In this document: positions 1-12,300 of the stretch, in pieces
How the letters are laid out: each line of letters begins with the position of its first letter
Numbering within the stretch: the stretch's first letter is position 1
Assembly: GCF_027595985.1 (NCBI RefSeq)
Contig: NC_073302.1
Location: 11,118,390-11,182,389, forward strand
Length of the DNA stretch: 64,000 bases
Source: Sorex araneus
Lineage: Eukaryota > Chordata > Mammalia > Eulipotyphla > Soricidae
Reading direction: 5' to 3'
Made by a program: the position numbers and the translations under genes
The notes under the pieces: generated by a model
Database searches by the model: none
Told to the model about the DNA's origin: nothing
What the model saw: the letters and a program-made list of their open reading frames with translations, nothing else

Positions 1-137
1 GCCTTGCACGTGGCCGACCCAGGTTCGATTCCCAGCATCCCATATGGGCCCCAGAGCACCACCAGGAGTAATTCCTGAGTGCAGAGCCAGGAGTAACCCC
101 TGTGCATCGCCGGGCGTGACCCAAAAAGAAAAAAAAA
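1..137 (+). mobile_element. SOR-type SINE, cut by window start
   Basis: Right two-thirds of the element, beginning just before the B box and ending with an A-rich tail at 121-137. Lies in PTGS1 intron 9. Confidence 0.9.
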
Positions 138-766
138 GGGGGGGACACAGGGACGAAGGGTCCCAGAGACCTGGAATGAGGAGCGAGTTGGCCAGGAATT
201 CTCAAGAGAAGGGGTCTGTGTTTCTTTGCTGGGGCTTTGCTAAGAGTCCCCTGGCCGCTGGGGCCATGGACAGGACAGGAATGGGCCTCTTTGGTTCTGG
301 AGGCTGGAAGTCCTAGATGAAGACATTGGCACGGCAGGCTTCCTCCAAAGGCCTCCGTCCTTGCCTTGTCACGGCCATCTTCTCTCTGGACCTTTCCTCT
401 CCGCGTGTCTGCAGGCCTTTACGATAGAGAGTCCAGCAACGACCCCACTAACCTCAGCCACTTCCCTGGAGATGCTGTCTCCACAGTCACACTCTGAGGT
501 CGACACTGATTATTTGAATGTGTCGATTTAGGAAGTGGCCAGTTTGGCTAGATCAGAAGCTGGTCACTTAGTCCAGATGAGATGCAACTGGACGCTTTCC
601 CAAGTGTTACCTTGAAGGTTCCCCTGGCCCTGAAATCCCCACACAGGCCTTTATCTTCCCGTCCCCTCCATCTAGAACACAGGCACGCCCGCCACTGCCA
701 CTGCCTCATTCCCTCCGTCCTGTCCACCTCTGCCTAGGCATCACCCATAATCTCCCTGTCTGAATC
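138..766. other. Intron 9 unique sequence
   Basis: No exon, SINE or simple repeat is recognised. PTGS1 exon 10 is not here in either strand. Confidence 0.6.
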
Positions 767-779
767 AGAAGGTCTTTGC

Positions 780-1032
780 TTGGGGAGTGGTGTGGAGAAA
801 GCCATATTTTCATTAATTTAACTATCAGTGGAACTGGTCATTTTCAGTTGTCTTAGAAAACAGAAAATCATTTCTCATGTTAAATATCAAGCAAAGCCAT
901 TACTTTTGTGGCAGATCTAAGTACAGTTACCATATGTTGTACGGTTTGAAAGTGGGTGTAGCTGCAAGCATTTGGCACTAGTCCTATCACCATTAAAATA
1001 AACTGTTTGAAAACCAGTGGGAAAAAAAAAAA
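780..1032 (+). pseudogene. 5'-truncated retrocopy of an mRNA 3' UTR
   Basis: A 250-bp AT-rich block ends with the polyadenylation signal AATAAA (part of 'TTAAAATAAACTG', about 995-1005), about 20 bases, and then twelve A's. It is flanked by a perfect direct repeat AGAAGGTCTTTGC at 767-779 and 1033-1045. Signal, poly-A and target-site duplication together are the signature of LINE-mediated retroposition. The source transcript was not recognised and no reading frame is evident. Confidence 0.75.
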
Positions 1033-1045
1033 AGAAGGTCTTTGC

Positions 1046-1693
1046 GAGTTCCCAGAACACCTTGACTTCCTGGGCTGTGGCTCTTTGTGGGGAGGGGAAC
1101 CTTCTGGGCAATGCCCAAGAGGCGCAGGGGCCACTTCCTGCAAACCTCAGTCAACCAGGACACAAGGGTCCATGTCCAGGCCAGTGCCAGCAGCAATGAG
1201 GGGCCAACAAGACCACCAGAGCTACACCCAGCAGGGTTTGGGGGAGCAAACTCAAGACCTCGAGGTGCCAAGTGAGTTCTCCAACCTTGGAGCCGTCTCC
1301 CAGAACCCTGTATTGTGTTTCTGAGCATGTTCTGACAATTCTCTTAACAGCCAAAACGCCTTTCGCCCAGCTACCTAACACACATTAAGCGCTCGACTGA
1401 TCTTAGTGGTCTAATGGCCGTGGTTGCCAGTCTAGGATGTCAGCACCAAAAAAACAGCCACAAAGAACCAAAATAAACATAGTGTTAAGTCTATCCCCGC
1501 CCCCTGGAAACCTACTTGGCCCTGCTGAGTGGACAGGACAAAAGAAATGAAAGAACAGTAACAGCAGTCCTGTAGGGGTGACACCTCACCCTCTATGGGT
1601 GACACCACACACCATGTTGTAGGAAAGAAAACTGGGACTCGGACCCAGGCCCGCGGGCTCTTACCCGCCCCTCCCACCTCCTCCGAGGCTCAC
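1046..1693. other. Intron 9 sequence next to exon 9
   Basis: No repeat or coding signal recognised. It ends at the exon 9 donor. Confidence 0.5.
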
Positions 1694-1980
1694 CCTGCCT
1701 GCGACCTGGTGAGAGAAGGCGTCTACCAGGGCCTCGACCCCGTAGTCCACCAGCATGGAGGTGTTGAAGAGGAACTGCTCATAGCTGTACTCTTGGGGGC
1801 CCACCCGGAAGGCGTCGGGCATGAGCGGGTGCCAGTGGTACAGCTGGTTGAACTCCAGGGCGATGCGGTTCTGGTACTGGAACTGGGCGCTGAACAGCAG
1901 TTCCGGGTCGAACTTCAGCTGCAGGAAGTAGCCGCTCAGCTGCTGCACGTATTCCTCGATCACTATCTTGATGGTCTCCC
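1694..1980 (-). CDS. PTGS1: PTGS1 exon 9, catalytic Tyr and proximal heme His
   Basis: 287 bp, residues 337-432. Contains Tyr347 and Tyr354 (ovine Y348, Y355), Leu-Tyr384-His-Trp-His387 (the tyrosyl-radical residue and the proximal heme ligand), and Phe-Asn409-Thr-Ser (the structural glycosylation site N410). It ends Val-Ala-Gly-Arg at a GTGAGC donor, where human exon 9 also ends. Exon 10 should begin with Ile/Val-Gly-Gly-Gly-Arg and is not found in 1-1693. Confidence 0.97.
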
Positions 1981-4900
1981 CTAAAGACATCAGAAAAGCA
2001 TCCGCCACCGGGGTTGAGGAAGTGGCGGCGGGTTCGGAGACAGTTACTGTCACCTGGTCTTTTTGTAACAGATAGGAATGTGGAGTTGACTGCTTCCCCG
2101 TGAGGCTCGTGATGTCCCCAGACAAACCACCAGCTATTCCCCCATCTCCCAAAGGAGGCTGGAGGCCCAGCTGGGCTCCAGGAGGGAAGCATCTGGTCAT
2201 CAGTGTGTCAGCCTTGAGTGGCCACACTCTGGAGGTCCTCTGCCATGTTGCAGAGCCCCCAAGAGATGAGAAGCAGAGATTCTTTCAGAACGCTCGGTGT
2301 CCGGACATCCTCCAGGGATGGGAGTGTGTGTGTTGGGGGGACGGGGGCGTGCATCTTTCAACACACCACTGTAAGATCCACGACAGCCACAAAACGGGGC
2401 TGAGCACTGAGGACAGGGGGTGTCTCCCATCCCGTGTGAGTTCTTACTTAGCAGTGTTCAGATGAATGGATTTCTCCTCTGTCCCTTCAATCACCAGTTA
2501 CCAAGCAAAGGCACCAGGAAAGAAAGTAACAAACCAGCCCATATCAAAATCACAGCTGGTCACAGGTCACGAGGGAAAGAAACCAGCGCGAGGGCCAGTT
2601 AGTGGACAGACGGGAAGCCACTGGCTCTGTGACGGACACACCTGGGTCGACACCAGATGCTTCCTTTTCCAGCCACCTGAGTTTGGACTGTGCCCAAACA
2701 TCTCCCTGAACCTCGCTCTCCTTGCCCGTAAAGGGTACCCGGCAGTACTGTTGGTGTAACAGTCATCATCAGGCGCTAGGACTGCACCTCAGCTTGGCAC
2801 GGGGTCTGGCGAGAAGAGGGGGAATGCACAGCAGTGACGGGGGAGAGTGGACACCCCGTATTCACGTGTCACCGGGGACCAGGCCAAGCTTGGAGCTCTC
2901 TCGAAAGCAGGTGGCAGTAGAGGGAAGCCAGGTGCTTCGGCCCTCTGCTGAACAGCCTTAAGAAATTCACTTTAATTTTATTAATAAATTAATTATTCAT
3001 TTTATTAATTCATAAATCAATTCCTGGAAGCGCATAACTGCAAAGCAGCCTCGAGACATCTTATAGCCTAGTTCTCCCTCTTGAAGAACCTGGCAAGCTA
3101 CTGAGAGTTTCCTGCCTGCATGGGAGAAGCTGACAAGCTCCCCGGGGAGTATTCATATGCCCAAACCAGTAACAATGATGGGCCTCATTCCCCTGACCCG
3201 ATAGAGCCTCCAATGCGGCACCATTGGGAAGGACGAGTAAAGAGAGGCTGCTAACATCTCAGGCCTAGGACGAATGGAGACATTAGAGACTGCTCGAGAA
3301 AATCGACAATCAACAGGATGGTGATGATGATGATTAATAAATCAATTAATCATTAAGATAGTACTTTTCTCATGAGGGTCTCAGCTCTAGTTCCGATGCT
3401 CCCTTCCAGTTCCTGGCTGTGTCCTTCTTTGGCAAGAGCTTTCTGGCCAGAGTGAGCTGGGCAACCTCCCGCCCTACACTTACCTTCCCTGGTCAAAGTC
3501 TCCTTAGCCCCTTCTCCTTTCCTGTGTACTTTGTTTACGTCTGGGGGCCAGACCCAGCAGTACTCAGGGGCCACTCCCAGCCAAAGAGTGGCGTGTAGCA
3601 GTGCCTGGGAGACCATACGGTGCCGGGGACAAACCAAGGTCTCCCACATGTGAAATATGTACTCGGACTGCTGCACCATCCTGGCCCTTCCCCTCCTTCA
3701 GGCCAGCTCTCCCAGGCCCAGTGAATCAGGCTCTGTAATTGGAACCAGGTCTGCAGAGCGATGCCCAGAGGTGGGAGAAGAGATGACCAAGTGACTCAGA
3801 GTCTGCACAGGAGTGCAGGGGCGGGGGACAAGCTCCCAGGCAGGAAACCATCTGACATTTTAGGCTGCAGACTCGCCCTCAGAGGGGACACAAAAATATC
3901 TCTGAATCACTCGGAAGCTTCCAAACTCCAGGGTGGTAGACAGAAGGCAGCAGGGAGTAGAGGTGGCCAGGAGTCCAGGCGAGCTGCCGCGGGACTGGCA
4001 CCCGCAACGCTGTGTGCATCTGGGAGCAACCCCATGGCAAAAAGTGCTGGGCGTCACCCTGCTTACTAACCAAGCATCTCACACTTCCATTTCCCGGAGG
4101 GCTGCTGGGTTCAAAAGGAGTTCTCATCCCCAGCTCAACCTCAGTGCATCCTGATAACCAGCATTCGCCCCAGGCTCCAGATTTGGAAACTGAGGCTCAC
4201 CTGGAGGGAAGGGCAGGGTGGGGGTCCCAGAGCTCATCATCCGAAGAGCTGGAACTCAGCCAGAGAGTCAACTCAAAGAGGTAGAGCATGTGACACGGAT
4301 CCAAGGTCCAAGCTCTGGTTCCGGACACCGTATGGGCCCCCACACATGCCAGAGGGTCTCTGGGGTGAGGGCTGGGGTTCGAGCAGCTCCAGATATCAGA
4401 GCTACTGGAGCTGCATGGCTGATATTTCTAGGAGTGACCCCGGCTCCCTGAGCATGGCTTAGGTGACACACGTCCTAGGACTCGGCTTCCCCCCGCCCCC
4501 GGCTGCTCGGGACAGAGAAGGGGTGTGGGCGTCCTCACCGATGAGGATGAGGCGGGTGGTCTGGAAGAGCTGCTCGTCGTCCCAGGTGGGGTGCTCGGCC
4601 TTCAGCAGGTCACACACGCGGTTGTGCTCCCGCAGCCAGATGGTGGCGTACAGCATGAGCCCCGGGAGCAGCCCGAACACCTCCTGGCCCACGGCCATCT
4701 GGTCCCGGGGCGCCACGGTCCGGGGGTAGTGCATGAGCACCGGCGCCTCCTCCACGGAGGGTGGGTACATCTCTCCATCCAGCACCTGTGAGACAGGACC
4801 ACCTGGCAAGCTGGGCACGGGGCCGAGTGCCCACAGCTGCCACCCTCGGGCTCCGACCCCTCGTGTCGCACAGGGCCATGGCCTGTTCTGCCAGGTTCTG

Positions 4901-5706
4901 CTCCCTCCATCTCTCTTGAGATCCCATTACCCAGTTCCAGCCCACCGCCGCTGTCCCCTGCTCATACCACCACCCCACCCCCAACCCACCACACACACAG
5001 ACACACAGACACACATACACAGACACACACACAGACCCATACACATACAGACACACACAGACATAGACATACATACACACACACAGACCCGTACACATAC
5101 AGACACACACAGACACAGACACATAGACACACACAGACCCATACACATACAGACACACACACACAGGCACAGACACACACGTGCATACACACAGACACAC
5201 ACAGACACAGACCCACACACACAGACACACAGACCCACACACACACAGACACAGACCCACACACATACAGACACACAGACTCACACACATACAGACACAC
5301 ACACATACACAGACACACACACGTGCATACACACAGACACACACAGACACAGACCCACACACACAGACACACAGACCCACACACACACACAGACACACAG
5401 ACCCACACACATACAGACACACACACATACACAGACACACACACGTACATACACACAGATACACACAGACACATAGACCCACACACACACAGACACACAG
5501 ATCCACACACATACAGACACACACACATACACAGACACATATACGTGCATACACACAGACACACAGACACACAGACAGACACAGACACACATACATGCAT
5601 ACACACAGACACGCAGACACACACACAGACGCACAGACACACACACCCCTCTCCTGCATCAGAGAAACCCTTTTCACTCTTCTCAACTTCAAACCCCCCC
5701 AAATCC

Positions 5707-5783
<77 letters not shown>

Positions 5784-7559
5784 CTCTATCTGTATCTCTA
5801 TCTCTCTCTCTCCTCTCCTCTCCTCTCTCTGGATGTTAGGAAGGCCCAGTGAGCTGACCAGAGTCAACTGTCTCCTACACCCGCTATCTGCCCACCTGCG
5901 TTGGCACTGGTGCCCCTTTTCCTGCCTGCCTCCCTCTCTCCTCTTCGTTCACTCACACTTGCCAGGGGAGCTCGCTCGGGGCTCTCGGCCCCTTCCTGGC
6001 TTCTCCCAGGAGGACTTATCACAAGCACAGTAACTCATGCTGCAGGTACTCCACTCGTTCACAAGCACACCAAGGGCCTGCGATGGCCTAGCACTATTCT
6101 TAGCCCGACAGAGCAGTGAACATTCTGGCTTTCGTTTTTGTTTAGATTCCTATGGCCTGTGACAGCTGCCACTAGCCCTGGTAGACAGTTGAGTCCTCGA
6201 AATGTGGTCTGTGTGGACGCAGACCTGGGCTTTAATTTTATTTCATCAAGATTTAATTAAGTGCTCATGAAATCAGATTTCTGGCTATTAGGAAATCTGC
6301 AGGGTGCTTAGAATCACTGGGCATGTGAATCTTTTCAACTATGAATTCTATAAACTCAAAATACAGACCAGATATCTCACCCAAAGTGAGATATGCTATG
6401 TAAAATGGAGATCTCTGCAGCGCTGGAGCACTGTCGTCCCGTTGTTCATCGATTTGCTCGAGCAAGCACCAGTAATGTCTCTATTGTGAGACTTGTTGTT
6501 ACTGTTTTTAGCATATTGAATACGCCACGGGTAGCTTGCCAGGCTCTGCTGTGCGGGCGAGATACTCTCAGTAGCTTGCCAGGCTCTCAGAGAGGGACAG
6601 AGGAATCAAACCCAGGTTGGGTGCATGCAAGGAAAACGCCCTACCCATTGTCCTATAGCTCCAGTCAAAAAAAAATGGAGATCATGTCTCAGAATTTTTA
6701 AATAAAACATTTTTTAATTAAAAAAATGCAAAGGGCCCGTGTTCCAGAATCTGAACCTGGACAGTATATAAAGCATAAAAACCTGGAATTTGATTTTAGT
6801 TCACCACGTTCAAGGATCCAGGATACCAAAAATATGTGTGAACATTTGAAACATTTTTCATTTGCTGCTTTTTTCCCTTTGATCTAGTTAAAAGAATGTA
6901 TTGTCAATTGGCATACAGTACTGCCTTTAATAGAAAATATAAATACTGGGACACATTTCACATATTGACTACCTGAGAAATTGTTTTGTGTCCCACTGTT
7001 ATTAAAGCAAAAAGTATAATGTTCTTCACTTGAACTAATCAAATACAATAGATTATAAATTGTGTATTGTAAATAAAAGTTCACTCTGTGAGTGCACATT
7101 TTGGTAAATATTTATTTATGTTAGCATTTAAAAGTTTAAAAAATATGCATTTGACCAGGATAAATGAGGTATGTTGATCATGGCTTTGCTTTATACCTTG
7201 ATATTAAAGCTGGTTTTTCTTCCTGGGATTTTAAAAGCTGCTTTGAGTTTTTTTTTTCCTTTCTTTCTTTTCTCTCTCTTTTTTTTTTAAATGTAAACTA
7301 ACCTCCTGCATGACAGAGGTTAAAATTTTGTCTGCACTTGAGTTCACTTGAGTTTACATTTGAAATGTGTATGTTTATTTATACAGATTTCAATAAAGCT
7401 ATTCAAGGCCTTAAAAAAAATGCAAAGGGCCGTAGAGATAGTACAGCAAGTAAGATTCTTGCCTTGCATGTGGTCAACCCAGATTCAGTCCTTGGTATCC
7501 CATATGGTACCTTATACCAAGAGTAAGCTCTTGGAACCACCAGGTATGTCCCAAGAACG

Positions 7560-7595
<36 letters not shown>

Positions 7596-9345
7596 ATAAT
7601 AATGTGAGACATTTTATTATAATGTTCTTATTGATTTCAGGTTGAAATTATAATATCCTGAAATTTGGAGTTAAACAAAATTTATTATTAAAATCCATTT
7701 CCTGGGCTGGAGAAATTGTACAAGGCTAAGGCACTTGCCTTGCACATGGCCAACTCGAGTTTGACCCCCTGCACTTCATATGTTCCCCTCAAACACCACC
7801 ATAAGTCTTTCTATTTTTTGGCTTTTTTGGCGATGCTCAGCGGTTACTCCTGGCTCTGCACTCAGATATCACTCCTGGCGGTGCTCGGGAGACCAAATGG
7901 GATGCCGGGAATTGAACCTGGGGTCGGCCGCGTGCAAGGCAAATGCCCTACTCTGGTTCCATGAGTGATTCTTGAGCCCAGTGATAGGAGTAAACCCCGA
8001 GCACTGTCAAGTATGGCCCAAAAGCCAAAAATAATAAAAATAAAGAAACAAAATCCATTTCTGCAATTTCGCTTCACATCCCCTACGCCCTCTAGAAAAG
8101 TGCTCATTATCCACGTGACACATTACATTTCTACCGGCCAATGCTGAGTCACACAAGACGCTCTTGTGGAGCCAGAACCCAGGGTCCTGTTCTGTGTCTC
8201 TAATGATCTGTGAGTTCTAGAGCAGGTCCCATAAGGGCCCCGGTCTCAGCTGAGTCACTTGTCAAGGCACATGGTGGAGTCCCATGTCGTGAAAAAATCA
8301 CGTGACTCAATAGAGTCTGCAGGTATCCATGAGCAATGAACCCCAAACCCACCCCCCAGGAGGACTCCAGGGGCCACATCTGCTCCTCAGCTGCTTCTCC
8401 TGCCTGGAGCCTTCCCCAAGCCCACTGTCCCCGCTCCCGTCTGGGCCTCCCAGGAAGACCGTGGACAGCCCTTCCCATGGCGCCCGCACCAGGCCCAGCC
8501 CTACCTGGTACTTGAGTTTCCCATCCCGAAAGAGCCGCAGCTGATACTGGCGCTCCAGATTGTCTCCATAAATGTGGCCGAGGTCTACCTGGGGACAGAG
8601 CAAGGGTCCATTCAGACCAGTGGGTCTAACAGTGCCCCATGCCTGCCACGTCAGGGCCAGAGCGGTCCCGAGGTCCGTACTCACCCCGTGCCCCAGGGCC
8701 TTGGTGAAGCCAGGCCCCATCTTGCCAGAAGTTTTGAAGAACTGGTGGGTGAAGTGTTGGGCGAAGAAGGCAAACATGAGGTTGGTGCCTTGGGGGTCAG
8801 GGATGAACTTTCTCCTCAGCAAGAAGCGCTCGCCCAGGAGCTTCGCGTCTGGCAACTGCTTCTTCCCTGGTTGGGGACATGGGGACAGTCTGTTGCTCTC
8901 ACCTATCTGGGTCTCTGCGCTCACCAGACCGAATGGGTGCCAGTGAGGAGCCCAGAGCGGCCTGGCAGAGCCTCTCTGCCACCACGGAGTCCCTGAGACC
9001 TTCAATAATGAAAACAGTGTGCGCCCTCATGGGTGATGGGGTGAGGTGTTTGGAATTTGTTTCTAAGTAACTGACCTCATTTAAGTATTAGATGAGAGAC
9101 GATTGGTAAGATTGGAAACCCGCGAACAGGTCTTAAAAGTGGGAGATGATAATACCAGGAGGTTGGCTCCATGGCTTGGAGGCTGGCCTCACATGCTGGG
9201 GGAAAGTCATCCCAGATAGAGAAGGGGACACCAACTAAAATGTGATTGGAAATCCCAAGCAGGGTGGGAGATAGATGCTGAAAGTAGACTAGAGACTGAC
9301 CACGATGGCCACTCAATACCCCTATTGCAAACCACAACATCCAAA

Positions 9346-9395
<50 letters not shown>

Positions 9396-12300
9396 AAATT
9401 GGAATGCTCTGCCACAGAGGCGGAGTGGAGTGGGGGAGATGGGATAGAGGGGTGGGAAAGATACTGGGTTCATTAGTGGTGGAGAATGGACACTGGTGGA
9501 GGGATGGACTCTCGAACATTGCATGAGGGAAAAACAAGCACAAAAATGTGTGAATCTGTAACTGTACCCTCACTGTGACTCACTAATTAAAAAATAAATT
9601 ATAAAAAAAAGTGGGAGATGAGACTTGAAAATGAATATATGTAAATGAGAATAGACGTTTATCTTGCATTAAATGGTTTTAATGTTCATGCTTGCATAGG
9701 TCAGAATTATATAGTATTCACGAACAGGTCCATCCTAATTTATTTTCCAATCATTCTAGTTGCCAATTCTCAAAGTTTTGTGGAAATAAGAAATATCGAG
9801 TAAATTTGTTATGGGATAAAGGGGGCAGGCTGGGACCGGGATGGAAACTGAAGACAGTGGTGGAGGGAAGGTCACACTGGTGGTGCTGGAACACTAAACG
9901 CTTGAAACAGCTGCCTAAGGAACAACTTTGCAAGTCACGGGGCTTTTAATAAAAATCAGTTTTTTAAAAACTGGGAGATGGATACATGTTACACTCTCAG
10001 CTTTGGGGTCAATTCGGAACGTTGAACACTAACTATTTGGAACAGCGGCTAGGGGAGATGGAAGATAGGGAAGGTGAAGGAGAAAGAAGAGAAGAAAGAG
10101 AAGGAGGAGAAAGAGGAAGGGAAGGAAGAAGAGGAGAAGAGGAAGAAAAGGATGATAAGAAGGAGGAGGAAGGGGCTGGAGCAATAGCACAGCGGGTAGG
10201 GCGTTTGCCTTGCACATGGCCAACCCGGGTTCAGTTCCCAGCATCCCATATGGTCCCCTAAGAACCGCCAGGGGTAATTCCTGAGTGCAGAGCCAGGAGT
10301 AACCCCTGTGCATCCCCGGGTGTAATCCAAAAAGGCAAAAAAAAAAAGGGGGAGGAGGAAGAGGATGACGGAAGGGAGACAGAGGAGGAGGAGGAGGAGG
10401 AGGAGGAGGAGGAGGAGAAGGAAGACAGAGACAGAGATTGAGGAGGAGGAGAAATCCTTGGACTCCTTGGCTCATAGTGATGTAGCCTGTGTTGGGGTTA
10501 CTTATGCCATTTCACTAACTGTGTGTGCAAAGAGACGTTGTTTCCTCTCTCCAGCTCTTAGTTTCTTCATCTGTCAAATAGGACATGACACCTATTCTGA
10601 GCATTTGAGAAGTGCCTGCACTAACATTAAAAAGGCAGGAAAATGGCATGGAAGAACATTTTCATTCAAGGATCTGTGAATTTCTTCTGTAAACAGCCAG
10701 ACACACCATTGCTTTAAAGACCGTATTTTCAGTTTGCTGCCAAAATATTGTCCCACGGTACACAACTTTTCTGTTGTAGCAAGAATGGAGCCAGAGATTA
10801 ATTCCACCAGGAGTGATTCCTGAGTGCAGAGCCAGGAGTAACCCCTGAGCATCGTTGGGTGTGACCCAAAAAGAAAAAAAAAAAACTGCACAGCCGTGGG
10901 GCTGCACCGGACCAGAGTTTCAGTGACACTGCGTGGTAGGAACTGGAGTGACAATGATGGCGGCTGGCAGCACCTGGATGAAGGAGTCAGAACTGAGGAA
11001 TCCCTGGCCCCAGGCTTCTGCGTGATCCAAAGGAGAATGGGAAGAAGGCCCTTGGGGGAAGACCCCTGCCAGTGGGAGCAAGTGATGCTGTAGGCAACCA
11101 CAGAAAAGCTATCTCCCAAAAGAGAAACAGAGAGACAGAGCGAGACAGAGAGACACAGGAAAGAAAAGCACTTGCCACCGAGGCAGGCTGGAGGGGGGTG
11201 GGGTGATGGGAGGGTAACTGGGGGCACTGGTGCTGGGAAATGTACACTGGTGGAGGGACGGGTGTTGGAACACTGTATGACTGAAACCCAATCATGAACA
11301 GCTTTGTAAGGGTCTAGCTCACAACAGTAATTCCATTTTTTAAAATCTTTTTTTTTTTTTTTTTTTTTGCTTTTTTGGGTCACACCCAGCGATGCTCAGG
11401 GGTTACTCCTGGCTTTGCACTCAGGAATTACTCCTGGCAGTGCTTGGAGGACCATATGGGATGCCGGGGATCGAACCCGGGTCGGCCGCGTGCAAGGCAA
11501 ACGCCCTACCCGCTGTGCTATCGCTCCGGCCCCCATTTTTTAAAATCTTAAAAAAAATAAAATGAAGAAAAAGAGGGGCCGGAGCGATAGCACAGTGGGT
11601 AGGGTGTTTGCCTTGCACGCGGCCGACCCGGGTTCAATCCCCGGCATCCCATATGGTCCCCCCAGCACTGCCAGGAGTAATTCCTGAGTGTAAAGCCAGG
11701 AGTAACCCCTGGGCATTGCTAGGTGTGACCCAAAAAGAAAAAAAAAAAAAAGAAGAAGAAAAAGAAAAAGAAAAAATATTGGCTTTGTAGATAGCCAGCG
11801 CTAATGGAGCATAAATGGTTCACACTATAAAACCCAACCAGGGCCCAGAGCAATAGCACAGTGGGGAGGGCATTTGCCTTGCACACACGGCTGACCTGGG
11901 TTCGATTCCCAGCATCCCATATGGTTTTCCAAGCACCACCCATAGTAATTTCTGAGCCAGGAGTAACCCCTGGACATCGCTGGGTATGACCCCATGACAC
12001 CCAAAAACTAAATAAATATAAAGGCCCAACCAGAGCTGGTGGTTGATAAACAGCCAGCTATTCCTTCCTTCCTTCATTTCAACTTTTCAAGTCTCCCGCC
12101 TCTCGGCAGGATTTACCTCCCATTCAGCAGACACAGACCAGGCAAAGAGGCACTTGGAAATAGGGAAAAGATGAGGCAGACTCCGCTGCTGGTGGTCTAG
12201 GAGACCTCGGGCAGGCTCGGGGTCTCCCCCACGCCTTCTTGTCCTCCTTCCCTGCCCGGGTTCACCCCTGGCTCCTGATACAGGAGAGGTCCTGCCTCAC

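Larger units (their letters stand above)
1981..4538 (-). other. PTGS1 intron 8, 2.6 kb
   Basis: Holds a minus-oriented composite-family copy (about 3040-3345), a worn SINE (3531-3687) and a MIR-like core at 4180-4200. Nothing is recognised in 1990-2950. Confidence 0.6.
4786..8504 (-). other. PTGS1 intron 7, 3.7 kb
   Basis: Contains a CA-type satellite of about 660 bp, a TC/TCTA tract, a composite-family copy, a processed retrocopy, a nested SINE pair and a (CAT)n tail. Unique sequence remains at about 5835-6400 and 8060-8500. Confidence 0.7.

Noticed and set aside
1..1693. PTGS1 exon 10
   Set aside because: No frame encodes the expected Gly-Gly-Gly-Arg ... Met-Arg-Leu-Gln-Pro-Phe-Asn-Glu-Tyr-Arg stretch; the exon must lie left of the window.
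4610..5692. Long Cys/Val-rich and Thr/His-rich frames on both strands
   Set aside because: These are translations of the CA satellite in PTGS1 intron 7; part of one merely reads exon 8 out of frame.
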